A stretch of 64,000 nucleotides of DNA from NCBI RefSeq assembly GCF_029846175.1, contig NZ_JARWAC010000007.1, positions 372,001-436,000 of the forward strand, given 5' to 3'. Source of the DNA: Sphaerisporangium sp. TRM90804. Its GTDB lineage: Bacteria; Actinomycetota; Actinomycetes; Streptosporangiales; Streptosporangiaceae. Every line of letters starts with the position of its first letter. Position 1 is the first letter of the stretch. Shown piece by piece: positions 23,997 to 31,374 of the stretch. The position numbers and the translations under genes were made by a program. Below the pieces are notes generated by a model. It had not been told where the DNA came from and did no database searches. It saw only the letters and a list, made by a program, of their open reading frames with translations.

Positions 23997-24983
23997 CTAG
24001 CGCGGCGCCGGGGCCAGGTAGAGCCCGGCGAGATCCCGCGCCGTCGCCTCCATGCGCCCGCGCAGCTCGGGCGGCTCCAGTACCTCGACCAGCGCGCCCA
24101 GCTTCATGAACTCCGTGTGGGCGTGGGTGAGCGACTCGATGGGCACCACCGCGGTCACCCAGCCGTCCGCGTCCGGCGCGCCGGCGGTCCGGTCGACGGC
24201 GCCGGCCACCGCCGAGCTCAGCACCTCTCTCACGCGGGCGCGGCCGGCCGGGGAGAGCCGTAGGGTGGCCTCCCCCTGGAACAGGCGCTCGTGGAAGCCG
24301 GCCAGGAACTCGCGCCAGTAGACGGCCACGTCGAAGTCGTGTGGCCGTTCGAACGTCTCCTCCAGCACCGTGAGCCCGGTGATGTGCTGGACGCGGTACG
24401 TGCGGACCCGCTCGCCGCCGCGTGCCACCAGGTACCACTTGCCGCCCTTGATCACGACGGCGTACGGCTCCAGCGTCCGCGCCGCCTCGGGGGACTCCTT
24501 CCAGCTCCGGTAGCTCATCAGGACGCGGCGCTGGTTCCACACCGCCTCGGCGATCGCGGTGAGGTGGACGGGGCGGTCGCCGTCGTAGTACCAGCCGTGC
24601 GGGTCGAGGTGGAAGCGCTCCTGGACCCGCGACGCCCGATCACGCAGCTCCTCCGGAAGCGCCGCCCGCACCTTGAGCTGCGCCGCCGCCACCGCGGCCC
24701 CCAGGCCCAACTCGGCGGCCGGGCCGGGCATGCCCGTGAGGAACAGCGCCTCGGCCTCCTGCCCGGTCAGCCCGGTCAGCCGGGTGCGGTAGCCGTCCAC
24801 CAGGCGGTAGCCGCCGGACGGCCCCGCGTCGCCGTACAGCGGGACGCCCGCCGCGTGCAGGGACTCCATGTCGCGGTAGATGGTGCGCACCGACACCTCC
24901 AGCGTGCCCGCCAGCTCCCGCGCGGTCAGCCGCCCCCGGGTCTGCAGGAGGAGAAGGATGGACAGGAGGCGGCTCGCACGCAT
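23997..24983 (-). CDS. WYL-domain transcriptional regulator with DeoR-type HTH
   Basis: A 328-residue regulator. The N-terminal helix-turn-helix is RLTARELAGTLEVSVRTIYRDMESL, followed by GPSGGYRL and a WYL domain with YRSWKESPEAARTLEPYAVVIKGGKWYLVA, then a WCX-type C-terminal domain. WYL proteins sense ligands or single-stranded nucleic acid. Divergent from the gene at 25028 with only ~45 bases between the starts, so mutual control of that gene is likely. Confidence 0.9.
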   Translation of the reverse strand: MRASRLLSILLLLQTRGRLTARELAGTLEVSVRTIYRDMESLHAAGVPLYGDAGPSGGYRLVDGYRTRLTGLTGQEAEALFLTGMPGPAAELGLGAAVAAAQLKVRAALPEELRDRASRVQERFHLDPHGWYYDGDRPVHLTAIAEAVWNQRRVLMSYRSWKESPEAARTLEPYAVVIKGGKWYLVARGGERVRTYRVQHITGLTVLEETFERPHDFDVAVYWREFLAGFHERLFQGEATLRLSPAGRARVREVLSSAVAGAVDRTAGAPDADGWVTAVVPIESLTHAHTEFMKLGALVEVLEPPELRGRMEATARDLAGLYLAPAPR

Positions 24984-25027
24984 ATCGCTGACAGTAGATG
25001 GCAGTGCGGCCCCCGTACGGTCGGGTG

Positions 25028-25498
25028 GTGGCTTTCACCGAGAAGTACCTGCGTGTACCCGGCGTGACGCACGTCGCCGGGCGGCGGGTCAAGCGCTACC
25101 ACGTCACCACCGTCGACGCCGAGATCGAGGACGCCGTCCAGCGGGCGGCCTACGCCTTCCTGCCGAGCCTGATACCCGAGCCGGACGGCACGCCGCCGGC
25201 GGCGTTCACCGTCCTGCACCGCGGCGTGGACGCCGTCTACCTCAACGCCTACAGCTGGGTGTGGGACAACGTCCTGGAGTGTCACACGGCCGCCGCGGGC
25301 TCCCCGTTCCTCGGCTGCGACGACACCGACGTCACCCACTTCAAGCAGCTGGCCAAGCCGTGGATCGGCTGCGTCTGGGAGCTTCCCCCGCTGGAACACG
25401 AGCGCGCCGCCTGGGTGCGGCACCTGCTCGACCCCGACGAGCCCGACCTCGACGCGTACCTGGCCGACCTGCCGAAGGAGGGCATGATCGGCCGCTGA
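25028..25498 (+). CDS. Conserved-type hypothetical protein next to WYL regulator
   Basis: A 156-residue soluble protein from GTG 25028 (VAFTEKYLRVPGVTHVAGRR); an ATG at 24998 would add ten residues but overlaps the regulator's promoter. It has DAEIEDAVQRAAYAFLPSLIP and a Trp/Cys-containing core (YSWVWDNVLECH, PWIGCVWELPPLEHERAAWV). No catalytic motif is recognised. Divergence from the WYL regulator suggests it is the regulated gene; function unknown. Confidence 0.72.
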   Translation: MAFTEKYLRVPGVTHVAGRRVKRYHVTTVDAEIEDAVQRAAYAFLPSLIPEPDGTPPAAFTVLHRGVDAVYLNAYSWVWDNVLECHTAAAGSPFLGCDDTDVTHFKQLAKPWIGCVWELPPLEHERAAWVRHLLDPDEPDLDAYLADLPKEGMIGR

Positions 25499-25859
25499 CA
25501 TTCCGGCGCCCCCGCTTCGCTGTGGACAACCTGTGGAAAACCTGTGGACGGCGTCCACTTCCCGCCCGTTCGAGAGGCGGCGCACCATAGACGCCAGTCA
25601 AGGATGGAACCTCCCGAGCACAGTCATCCTGACTCGCGTCCGAGGCCGCTCGGACACCTCCTTGACCCCTTCGTTCCTGGTGCTCCAGAGGCGGTAATGG
25701 ATGTCCTGAAGGAGGTTCCGTATCGGAAGATTGTGGACAACCGCTTCGCGCGCGGCCCGAAGCCGGGGCCCGATCCCTTGCTAGGCTGCATTCATCTGTA
25801 AGGAACCCGGCGTTGTCCCGTCGTCCGCTGACGGGGCCGTTGAGAAGTGGGGTTACACC
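25499..25859. promoter_or_regulatory. Intergenic region with DnaA-box-like cluster
   Basis: Three 9-mers, tgtggacaa (25521), tgtggaaaa (25532) and tgtggacgg (25543), are spaced exactly 11 bases apart, about one helical turn. A fourth, tgtggacaa, is at 25732. The first and fourth are the complement of the actinomycete DnaA box ttgtccaca. A ggaacctcc/ggaggttcc inverted pair (25603 and 25710) flanks the middle. A taggct -10-like hexamer at 25782 probably serves the DLW-39 gene. No coding sequence is convincing. Confidence 0.55.
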
Positions 25860-25979
25860 GTGAAGAAGCTGCTCGTTCTCGCGATCGTCGCCCTCGGGGG
25901 GCTGCTGGTCTGGCGCAAGGTGCAGGCTGACCGCGCCGAGCTCGACCTGTGGACTGAGGCGACCGGCAGCGAGAACTGA
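25860..25979 (+). CDS. DLW-39 family protein
   Basis: A 39-residue single-pass membrane protein: VKKLLVLAIVALGGLLVWRK followed by QADRAELDLWTEATGSEN. The hydrophobic N-terminus, the D-L-W motif and the exact 39-residue length match this actinobacterial family, often encoded near gyrA and tRNA-Ala. Here tRNA-Ala lies ~800 bases downstream. The GTG start at 25860 follows gaagtggggttacacc. Function unknown. Confidence 0.88.
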   Translation: MKKLLVLAIVALGGLLVWRKVQADRAELDLWTEATGSEN

Positions 25980-26007
25980 CCACCGGGCCGCCGATGCGGG
26001 TGCGTCG

Positions 26008-26766
26008 ATGAATCCGGCTCAGGGACGGGGTGACGGCACGACCGCCACCTCGCCCATCAAGCTGGCCTGCCTCGATCTGGCCGGCACCACGATCGGTGAC
26101 ATCGCCATGGTGGAGCGCGCGTTCGCCGAGGCGATCGCCACGCAGGGCATCGTCCCCGGGACCGGCGCGTACGCGCGGGCCATGGTCCACGTACACCGGT
26201 CCCGGGGTCGTCCGAAGATCGAGGTCTTCCGCGGCATCTTCCCCGGCAACGAGGCGCAGGCCCAGGCGGCCAACCTCACCTTCGAGCGCTCCTACGAGGG
26301 CGCCGTCGACAGGGCCGGCCTGTACCCCATGCCGGGAACCGTCGAGGCCCTGGAGAAGCTCCGGGGCGCCGGGGTGAAGATCTGCCTGATCACCGGCTTC
26401 AGCAGGCCGACTCTCGGCCGCGTGCTCAGCGCCGTCGGCTGGGTCGACAAGGTCGACCTGGCCCTCTCCCCCGAGGACGCCGGCGGCCGCGGCCGCCCCT
26501 GGCCCGACATGGTGCTCACCGCCGTCCTCCGCTTAGGCATCGACGACGTCCGCCAGGTGGCCGTGGCCGGCGACTCCGAGAGCGACATGCTCTGCGGCTC
26601 CCGAGCGGGCGCCTCCATAGTCGCCGGCGTCCTCACCGGCGTCCACAGCCGCGAACGCCTCCTGAGAGGCGGCGCCACCCAGATCATCGACTCCATAGCC
26701 GACCTCCCCGCCCTCCTCCTGGACACCCACCCCACCGACACCCCCACACCCACGCCTTCCCGGTAA
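26008..26766 (+). CDS. HAD-superfamily phosphatase, phosphonatase-like
   Basis: A 252-residue HAD hydrolase. Motif I is LACLDLAGTTIGD, resembling the D-x-A-G-T signature of phosphonoacetaldehyde hydrolase-like proteins. Motif II is CLITGFSR and motif III/IV VAVAGDSESDMLCGSRAGA. A cap domain lies at ~40-110. Likely a cytosolic phosphatase for a small organophosphate. No Schiff-base lysine typical of true phosphonatase is obvious, so C-P cleavage is not claimed. The tail is a threonine/proline run ending 15 bases before tRNA-Ala. Confidence 0.85.
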   Translation: MNPAQGRGDGTTATSPIKLACLDLAGTTIGDIAMVERAFAEAIATQGIVPGTGAYARAMVHVHRSRGRPKIEVFRGIFPGNEAQAQAANLTFERSYEGAVDRAGLYPMPGTVEALEKLRGAGVKICLITGFSRPTLGRVLSAVGWVDKVDLALSPEDAGGRGRPWPDMVLTAVLRLGIDDVRQVAVAGDSESDMLCGSRAGASIVAGVLTGVHSRERLLRGGATQIIDSIADLPALLLDTHPTDTPTPTPSR

Positions 26767-26781
26767 GCTGTCCCCCGAGAA

Positions 26782-26857
26782 GGGGCCTTAGCTCAGTTGG
26801 CAGAGCGCCTGCTTTGCAAGCAGGATGTCAGGAGTTCGAATCTCCTAGGCTCCACCA
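26782..26857 (+). tRNA. tRNA-Ala (anticodon TGC), CCA encoded
   Basis: Acceptor ggggcct pairs with aggctcc (one G-T pair). D arm gctcagttggcagagc, anticodon stem cctgc/gcagg with loop tttgcaa (TGC), T arm aggag-ttcgaat-ctcct. Encoded CCA at 26855-26857. A taagct -10-like element lies ~15 bases upstream. Its 3' half is the attachment site of the downstream relic elements. Confidence 0.97.
26812..26856 (+). repeat. att site A: 3' half of tRNA-Ala
   Basis: 45-bp core from the anticodon loop through the CC of CCA. Repeated exactly at 28062-28106 and with one mismatch at 29949-29993. Functions as attL of the tandem relics. Confidence 0.9.
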
Positions 26858-26866
26858 GCATAAACA

Positions 26867-26897
26867 CACCCCCACTTATGATCGCTTAGTGGGGGTG
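26867..26897. terminator. Hairpin after tRNA-Ala
   Basis: Perfect 10-bp stem cacccccact / agtgggggtg with an 11-base loop. Terminates the tRNA transcript and faces the integrase relic. Confidence 0.75.
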
Positions 26898-26902
26898 GGT
26901 GT

Positions 26903-27090
26903 CTAACTGGGTGCCTGCGTATCCCCGCTCATGGGGAAGATGTCGTCCATGGCTTTCGCCCCTTGCAGCAGGACAGATGAGAGCTGGAAGCGGTAGGCCG
27001 TCTGGTGTTCGCGTAACCGACCAGGCGTGAGATGTACTCCAGTGACACTTCGCGGTCGAGGTGACGTGAAACGCCCACCACGTGATCATC
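26903..27090 (-). pseudogene. Tyrosine recombinase (integrase) C-terminal relic 1
   Basis: Reading leftward from 27090: DDHVVGVSRHLDREVSLEYI, SRLVGYANTR, then a frame change near 26996, then TAYRFQLSSVLLQGAKAMDD IFPM and a TAG at 26903. This is the end of an actinobacterial phage integrase, with the VYRxQL tyrosine region recast as AYRFQL, so the nucleophile tyrosine is kept but in another frame. The catalytic R-H-R part is missing. Position, with its 3' end against the tRNA att site, is standard for integrative elements. Confidence 0.72.
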
Positions 27091-27256
27091 GGTGTTTGTG
27101 AATTTCAGCTCACCGGTGAGAGGAGCGAGGGGCAGACGGTCGGGATGCTGGATCTAACCAACGCCTGACGCGGCCACCATCCCCAGCGCCGTCGCGTTGC
27201 TTCCTGGACTCCTCGGTGGCGCCTACGACCCCGTAGCACATACTCGGGCGCGGCGC

Positions 27257-27487
27257 TCAGGATTCGCCGGCGTCATTCCTTCGCGCGATGAAGACGGAGC
27301 CGACGGCCAAACCCAGGGCCAAACCCAGAGCCAAACCCAGGGCGGCACCGAGAGCGATGTTGTCCAAGAAAATCCCGACCGTGGTGCCGAAGACGGCGCC
27401 GAAGAGAGAGCCAAATGCGAGCCAGACCCCGAGATTTCCCGAGATCCCGAGACCTTCGGCGCCCGAGGGCATGTTGTTGCTCGTCAT
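27257..27487 (-). CDS. Small glycine-zipper membrane protein on element 1
   Basis: A 76-residue protein starting MTSNNMPSGAEGLGISGNLG with two hydrophobic segments. The second is a glycine-zipper run (GAALGLALGLALGLAVG) encoded by three tandem 12-bp units at 27305-27340. GGAGA lies 8 bases before ATG 27487. Glycine zippers pack helices tightly and occur in small membrane and pore-forming proteins; no specific function is assignable. The stretches 27091-27256 and 27488-27947 show no convincing gene; one long minus frame (27273-27845) overlaps this ORF and is doubtful. Confidence 0.6.
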   Translation of the reverse strand: MTSNNMPSGAEGLGISGNLGVWLAFGSLFGAVFGTTVGIFLDNIALGAALGLALGLALGLAVGSVFIARRNDAGES

Positions 27488-27947
27488 CGCATCTCTCCAG
27501 GACGTGGGCGGACTGGCGGGCCCACCACGGCGGATGCGCAACCACCTTCCTCCACAACGTAACACCTGACATCGAAGTTCCCGCCGCCATCGCATGATCT
27601 TTTGTTGTCTTCACAAACTCCAAATGATCTCGCGGTGGCCGTCGCCGTTTGATCCCCAGGAGAGCGGCCAAAGGGGAGTCATTGGGATTCACGAACAACG
27701 GAACACCGCCTCTGACCTGAAGTTCAGCAGGGTCAGAGGATGGTACGGGCGGATGACCGCTGGACCGTGATCCAGCCTCCTCGCTGGTCGATTCTCCTGG
27801 ATGAGCCCACCGAGTCAAGGGCTCCTGCCGGCGTCGCTTCGCCATCAGCTTCGCTGACCTTTGACACGGCGCGCTCGCTCTAGGGATCGGCAGCTACGAG
27901 GCGGAGGGGGAAGACCAGGGGCCTGGTGAACGGATCCGCTCATCTCG

Positions 27948-28106
27948 TGCCCGTCGCGTGCCCGATTGGGCGGGAAACAAGGGGAAACACCGGGGAGCCA
28001 CGGGGAACGCCATCAGCGCGCTGAGCTGTGTCTTCGCAGGGCGAGCAAAATCGGTAGCCGTCTTTGCAAGCAGGATGTCAGGAGTTCGAATCTCCTAGGC
28101 TCCACC
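27948..28106 (+). repeat. Arm repeat ending in att site B (28062-28106)
   Basis: 159 bp ending in the exact 45-bp att core. The preceding ~114 bp align throughout with 29834-29948 (same order of blocks gtgcccgtcgcgtgcccgat, gcgggaaacaagggg, atcag, ctgt, cgcagg), roughly three-quarters identical by eye. The repeats are the right-hand arms of related elements. Confidence 0.8.
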
Positions 28107-28112
28107 CAAAGA

Positions 28113-28148
28113 AAACCCAGGTCAGGGCACACATCCCGACCTGGGTTT
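28113..28148. terminator. Hairpin after att site B
   Basis: Perfect 11-bp stem aaacccaggtc / gacctgggttt with a 14-base loop, the same position relative to att as the hairpin after tRNA-Ala. Confidence 0.75.
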
Positions 28149-28198
28149 CGCGTTTCAACGGGCCTGTTTCGACTCCCGTGCCCGCCCGATGCCTTCGT

Positions 28199-28437
28199 GA
28201 GCTGGTCTCTAGCGAGGGCGTCGAGCTTGCTCGCCACCTCACGCTGACGCTCATGCGAGCCGTGCTGATAGACCATCGCCGCCCGGGTGCTGGAGTGCCC
28301 CATCCGGTCCATCAACTCTCGAATGGACGCCCCTGCGTTCGCGGCGAGCGTGTTGCCTGTGTGTCGAAGGTCGTGAAAGTGGATCTTCGGTAGTCCGGCC
28401 TTGGCGAGCGCCTTGGCTTGGTTTCGTTCGCGTGACC
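28199..28437 (-). pseudogene. Tyrosine recombinase (integrase) C-terminal relic 2
   Basis: Minus-strand reading: RERNQAKALAKAGLPKIHFH, DLRHTGNTLAANAGASIREL, MDRMGHSSTRAAMVYQHGSH ERQREVASKLDALARDQL. It keeps box II H-x-L-R-H and the MGHSS motif with a Tyr nucleophile context (MVYQHG). Upstream coding is lost, and downstream the frame runs on into the att site without its own stop. A different family from relic 1, so the two elements had different integrases. 28438-28669 holds nothing else but a small hairpin at 28603-28621. Confidence 0.8.
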
Positions 28438-28669
28438 TGACCGCGGTTGTTCGTCGGCTGTGACCGCGGGCATGGTTGGGCGAAGTCGTTGTTCGTGCGA
28501 TTCGACCGCACTCATGGACCGCATCGCCGGCCTCCAGGGCGGCGCACCTCTACGAGCTCGCCGACCTCCGGGCGGCCGCCCGTTATCAAAGGTGCCTGCG
28601 GAGCCTCAGGCTTGTTGAGGCAAGTACCGCCGGATACTCGAGAAGTACCGCGTGAGTCCGTGGCCGGTC

Positions 28670-29398
28670 CTACTCAGCGTCCTGTGCCTCGATCAGGTCG
28701 AGGTCGCGGACGCAGAAGCCGTGGTGCTCGAAGGTCTCGTCGAGCACCGTGCCGAGGCACCGCCGCACCGAGCGGCCCCGGGCGTACGGCGGCCAGATAT
28801 CGTCGTCGGGCACCGGCGCTCGCCCGGCGAGCTGCCCAGCGGTGACCCCGTCGAGCCAGGCCTCAAGCTCGGAGGCCTGTGCCTCACGCACGCTCACGAT
28901 CTCGTCGAGGGACGGATCGAGCGAGAGGTCAAGCCCGTGCGCTCCACGGTAGGGCTCAACGGTCGTCCCGATGCCCATCGGCGTGAACAGCTCCGTCGAG
29001 CCCAGGCAGCAACGGCGGAACCACGAGTCGTGGACGAAGACCAGGTGGCGCATCGTCTGCACAGCCGACCACTCGTCATTCACGCTGCGGCGCTCGATGC
29101 CGGGCGTACGACGGATTCGCTCGATCGTGGCGGCCCAGCCGGTATGGAGCTGACGCGCTGCCTCGCGCAGATCGGCAGGGTCCTCGGAGCGGATCAGCAG
29201 CCGCACCGGATTACGCCGGTCGAGCTCTGCCTCGACGTACTCGGTGACCTCGACCCCGTTCACCACGAGGTTGGTGATAAGCCCGTCGATCACGGCGTCC
29301 TGCATGACGACGCCGATCAGGCGTGCCCCGGTCAGATCGCACTCGCGGAACTCTGCACCGTGCAGGTCCTCGTCGACATATCGTTTCATGCTCCGCAT
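28670..29398 (-). CDS. DinB-family protein with N-terminal pentapeptide-like repeat
   Basis: A 242-residue protein from ATG 29398 (MRSMKRYVDEDLHGAEFREC). Residues ~10-50 hold a short pentapeptide-repeat-like stretch (AEFRECDLTGARLIGVVMQD). The rest is a DinB-like four-helix bundle with WSAVQTMRHLVFVHDSWFRR, whose histidines fit the usual metal triad, and a late HHGFCVRDL. DinB-fold enzymes often act as thiol-dependent transferases or hydrolases. The only full-length gene retained in element 2. An ATG at 29389 is an alternative start. Confidence 0.8.
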   Translation of the reverse strand: MRSMKRYVDEDLHGAEFRECDLTGARLIGVVMQDAVIDGLITNLVVNGVEVTEYVEAELDRRNPVRLLIRSEDPADLREAARQLHTGWAATIERIRRTPGIERRSVNDEWSAVQTMRHLVFVHDSWFRRCCLGSTELFTPMGIGTTVEPYRGAHGLDLSLDPSLDEIVSVREAQASELEAWLDGVTAGQLAGRAPVPDDDIWPPYARGRSVRRCLGTVLDETFEHHGFCVRDLDLIEAQDAE

Positions 29399-29531
29399 GG
29401 TAGGGCCGAGCACTGACAAACCAGCCCCCCTGTCCCCGCGACCTCCACCCCATTGGTGCGGTCGGCTCTCCCGAACATTGATCATGGTTCCAGCCCTCAA
29501 GTGTGCGGTCAGAACTCACGAACAAATGCGG

Positions 29532-29717
29532 TCACTTCTCACAAACGAAACCAGCGGCTACTCCCGACGCTGCACCTCCCACCGCGCTCACAATGCCAGC
29601 GATCGTCGTGATAAGCGCTGTCGCATCTAAGCCCGCATTCGAGCCGGAATGGGACGTGACCACGTTGCCCAGTAGTAACGCAGCAGCGACGAAGAGGCCC
29701 ACAGAAAGGACTCCCAT
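29532..29717 (-). CDS. Small Gly/Ala-rich membrane protein on element 2
   Basis: A 61-residue protein (MGVLSVGLFVAAALLLGNVV, then ~20 polar residues, then GIVSAVGGAASGVAAGFVCEK). It has two membrane segments, the second a glycine-rich zipper. No strong ribosome site, though TGCGAG lies just before ATG 29717. It parallels the 76-residue protein of element 1 in size, topology and location on the minus strand, though the sequences are not obviously alike. Confidence 0.55.
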   Translation of the reverse strand: MGVLSVGLFVAAALLLGNVVTSHSGSNAGLDATALITTIAGIVSAVGGAASGVAAGFVCEK

Positions 29718-29833
29718 CTCGCAGCGGCGAATGGCGGTGTCCGGATGCTCATGCTGTGAACCGTACGACGGCGCGTGGGCCCCAGCTAGAGCCCCACTCT
29801 GATCGGTTGACCGATCGGAGTGAGGGTACCGCC

Positions 29834-29993
29834 GTGCCCGTCGCGTGCCCGATGGGGCGGGGAACAAGGGGGAACAGCGGAGAGTCGCGGGGCCTGCGAT
29901 CAGTGCTGTCAGCTGCGTCGTCGCAGGTAGGACAAGATCGGCGTACGTCTTTGCAAGCAGGATGTCACGAGTTCGAATCTCCTAGGCTCCACC
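29834..29993 (+). repeat. Arm repeat ending in att site C (29949-29993)
   Basis: Counterpart of 27948-28106. The att core differs from the tRNA copy at one base (29968) and, like the tRNA, continues as ccagc, so it is probably the original chromosomal right boundary. Confidence 0.8.
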
Positions 29994-30002
29994 AGCCGAA
30001 AC

Positions 30003-30026
30003 GCCGCTTCCGGATGGGGAAGCGGC
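30003..30026. terminator. Hairpin after att site C
   Basis: gccgcttc / gaagcggc stem of 8 bp with an 8-base loop. Third hairpin in the same position after an att copy. Confidence 0.65.
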
Positions 30027-30101
30027 AGTCGTGCCATCAGCTCGCGGAGATCGGCACCGGCTGAAGCCGGCAGTTGATTGTGGCCGTTAGCATCCTGTGG
30101 C

Positions 30102-30824
30102 ATGCCGTTTACCTTGATCCATGCCGTTGTCGCGGTGCCGTTACGCCGCATTCTGCCGGCGGCGCCGCTGGCTGCCGGGGCGATGACCCCCGACCTTCCC
30201 TACTTCGTCCCCAGCGGGATCACTATCCCCGACGGGCCCTGGTTTCAGCCGCTGATGGATGCCGGATACACCCACAAGGTGCAGGTGGACGCGCTTGTCG
30301 CCGATGTGGCGCTGGCGCTGGTGCTGGCGGGAGTGATGACGGTGTGCGCTGCCCCGGCCCGCGCTCTGCTGCCCCAGATGCTGGCCCGGCGGATGGAGCG
30401 TCGCGGCCCGGCGTGGGCGGCACGCTGGGCGTGGTGGCCGGTGGCTGCCGTCGTCGGGGTCGCCACCCATCTGGTGTGGGATGGCCTGAATCACTGGATG
30501 GCGGACGCCGGGGACCCGGCGCTGCTGAAGGCCGAGGGGGTGCATCTGGTGGGTTCGCTGATCGCTCTGGCGGCGGTCGGCTGGGCCTGCTGGTGGCTGT
30601 GGCGCAGGCCGCTGAGCGAGCCGGTGCCCCAGCCGGGCCTAGGGGTGCGCCTGGGGCTGCTGGCGGCGATGGGGCTGGTGGCAGCCGGACTGGTCACGAT
30701 GAAGGGCACTTGGGCTTGGACGGTGCCGCGGTCACTGGTGACGTCGACGATCGCCGCGATCGTGCTGGTGCTGCTGGCCTATGCCGCCTTCCGTCGCCTG
30801 GCCATCTCTCGGGCGGCGACCTGA
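30102..30824 (+). CDS. DUF4184 family membrane protein
   Basis: A 240-residue integral membrane protein beginning MPFTLIHAVVAVPLRRILPA with the family hallmarks: an early histidine, AAGAMTPDLPYFVP, and VVGVATHLVWDGLNHW, resembling the metal-binding pattern of membrane phosphohydrolase-like proteins. About six hydrophobic segments. ATG 30102 lies just after a TTAGCAT -10-like element at ~30087-30093, suggesting a short leader. Function unknown. Confidence 0.85.
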   Translation: MPFTLIHAVVAVPLRRILPAAPLAAGAMTPDLPYFVPSGITIPDGPWFQPLMDAGYTHKVQVDALVADVALALVLAGVMTVCAAPARALLPQMLARRMERRGPAWAARWAWWPVAAVVGVATHLVWDGLNHWMADAGDPALLKAEGVHLVGSLIALAAVGWACWWLWRRPLSEPVPQPGLGVRLGLLAAMGLVAAGLVTMKGTWAWTVPRSLVTSTIAAIVLVLLAYAAFRRLAISRAAT

Positions 30825-31374
30825 CACCGTCGGGTTAGGCCGAACAGACCTTCCCGCGCCGATGAACCGCTGCGGGCGCTGCTATGACCATGAACTGAAT
30901 CTGGGAGCCGCCCCTGGTTCAAGTCGTCGGCCGCCCGCTGATCGAACGCGTCGCCGGCTACCTTGACATCCTCACCGCCCACGGCGTCGGCGGTGAGGAT
31001 GATCCGGTCCTCAGACTCGGGCTGGATCATCTACGAAACGACCATCCGATCGTCGCCGCACCCCACTCCAGCTTCGACGATGCCCTGTGAAGGGGCCGCC
31101 AACTCGAGCCTGATCAGCGGCGAGCGTGTTGCCCGTGTGCCGGGGAAGTTCGAACCCTTGAGTCCATCTCTTTCAGCGCGTTCACCCACTTGACCTCACG
31201 CCGGAAGTCGCCGCTCCGCAGGATGTCGCCACGGACGCCGAAAGCGCGATTTCGTGTCGAAGTGGCCGCGTCGCACACCGAGCGCTCCCCCAGACCGAGC
31301 CGGGGCCGGGGCACCCACCACGAGCGGTTCGCTCCGCGAGACCACAGGCCCGGCCGGGCACTATGTTCCCCTGT
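30825..31374. other. 550-base region of gene fragments
   Basis: No intact gene. 30899-31090 on the plus strand is a 63-codon startless tail (WEPPLVQVVGRPLIERVAGY, ending SSFDDAL) that looks like the C-terminus of a lost protein. 31112-31146 on the minus strand reads LPRHTGNTLAADQA, matching the box II region (LRHTGNTLAANAG) of integrase relic 2, so a third recombinase scrap lies outside the att-bounded interval. TATGTT at 31362 is a probable -10 for the kinase gene. Confidence 0.5.

Larger units (their letters stand above)
26812..29993 (+). mobile_element. Two decayed integrative elements in tandem at tRNA-Ala
   Basis: Three direct copies of the tRNA 3' half (26812, 28062, 29949) delimit element 1 (~1.25 kb) and element 2 (~1.9 kb). 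Each begins, just inside its left att and hairpin, with a minus-strand fragment of a tyrosine recombinase gene (26903-27090 and 28199-28437) and ends with a related ~115-bp arm directly before the right att. Neither recombinase is intact and no excisionase, replication or transfer gene remains. GC is lower and codon bias weaker than in flanking genes. Inferred history: two insertions at the same tRNA followed by deletion. Confidence 0.8.

Noticed and set aside
25499-25859. Chromosomal replication origin
   Set aside because: Only four DnaA-box-like 9-mers, no AT-rich unwinding region and no dnaA/dnaN neighbours.
27300-27345. CRISPR-like repeat (three ggccaaacccag units)
   Set aside because: Units are contiguous without spacers and encode a glycine zipper; not a CRISPR array.
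27273-27845. 190-codon minus frame over the element 1 interior
   Set aside because: It overlaps the better-supported glycine-zipper ORF in another frame and has no recognisable family. Its N-terminal part remains possible.
28013-28198. Continuation of the integrase relic 2 frame ending ...VEPRRFELLTSCLQRR
   Set aside because: This is translation of the tRNA 3' half in antisense, a known false protein signature; the true gene does not extend here.
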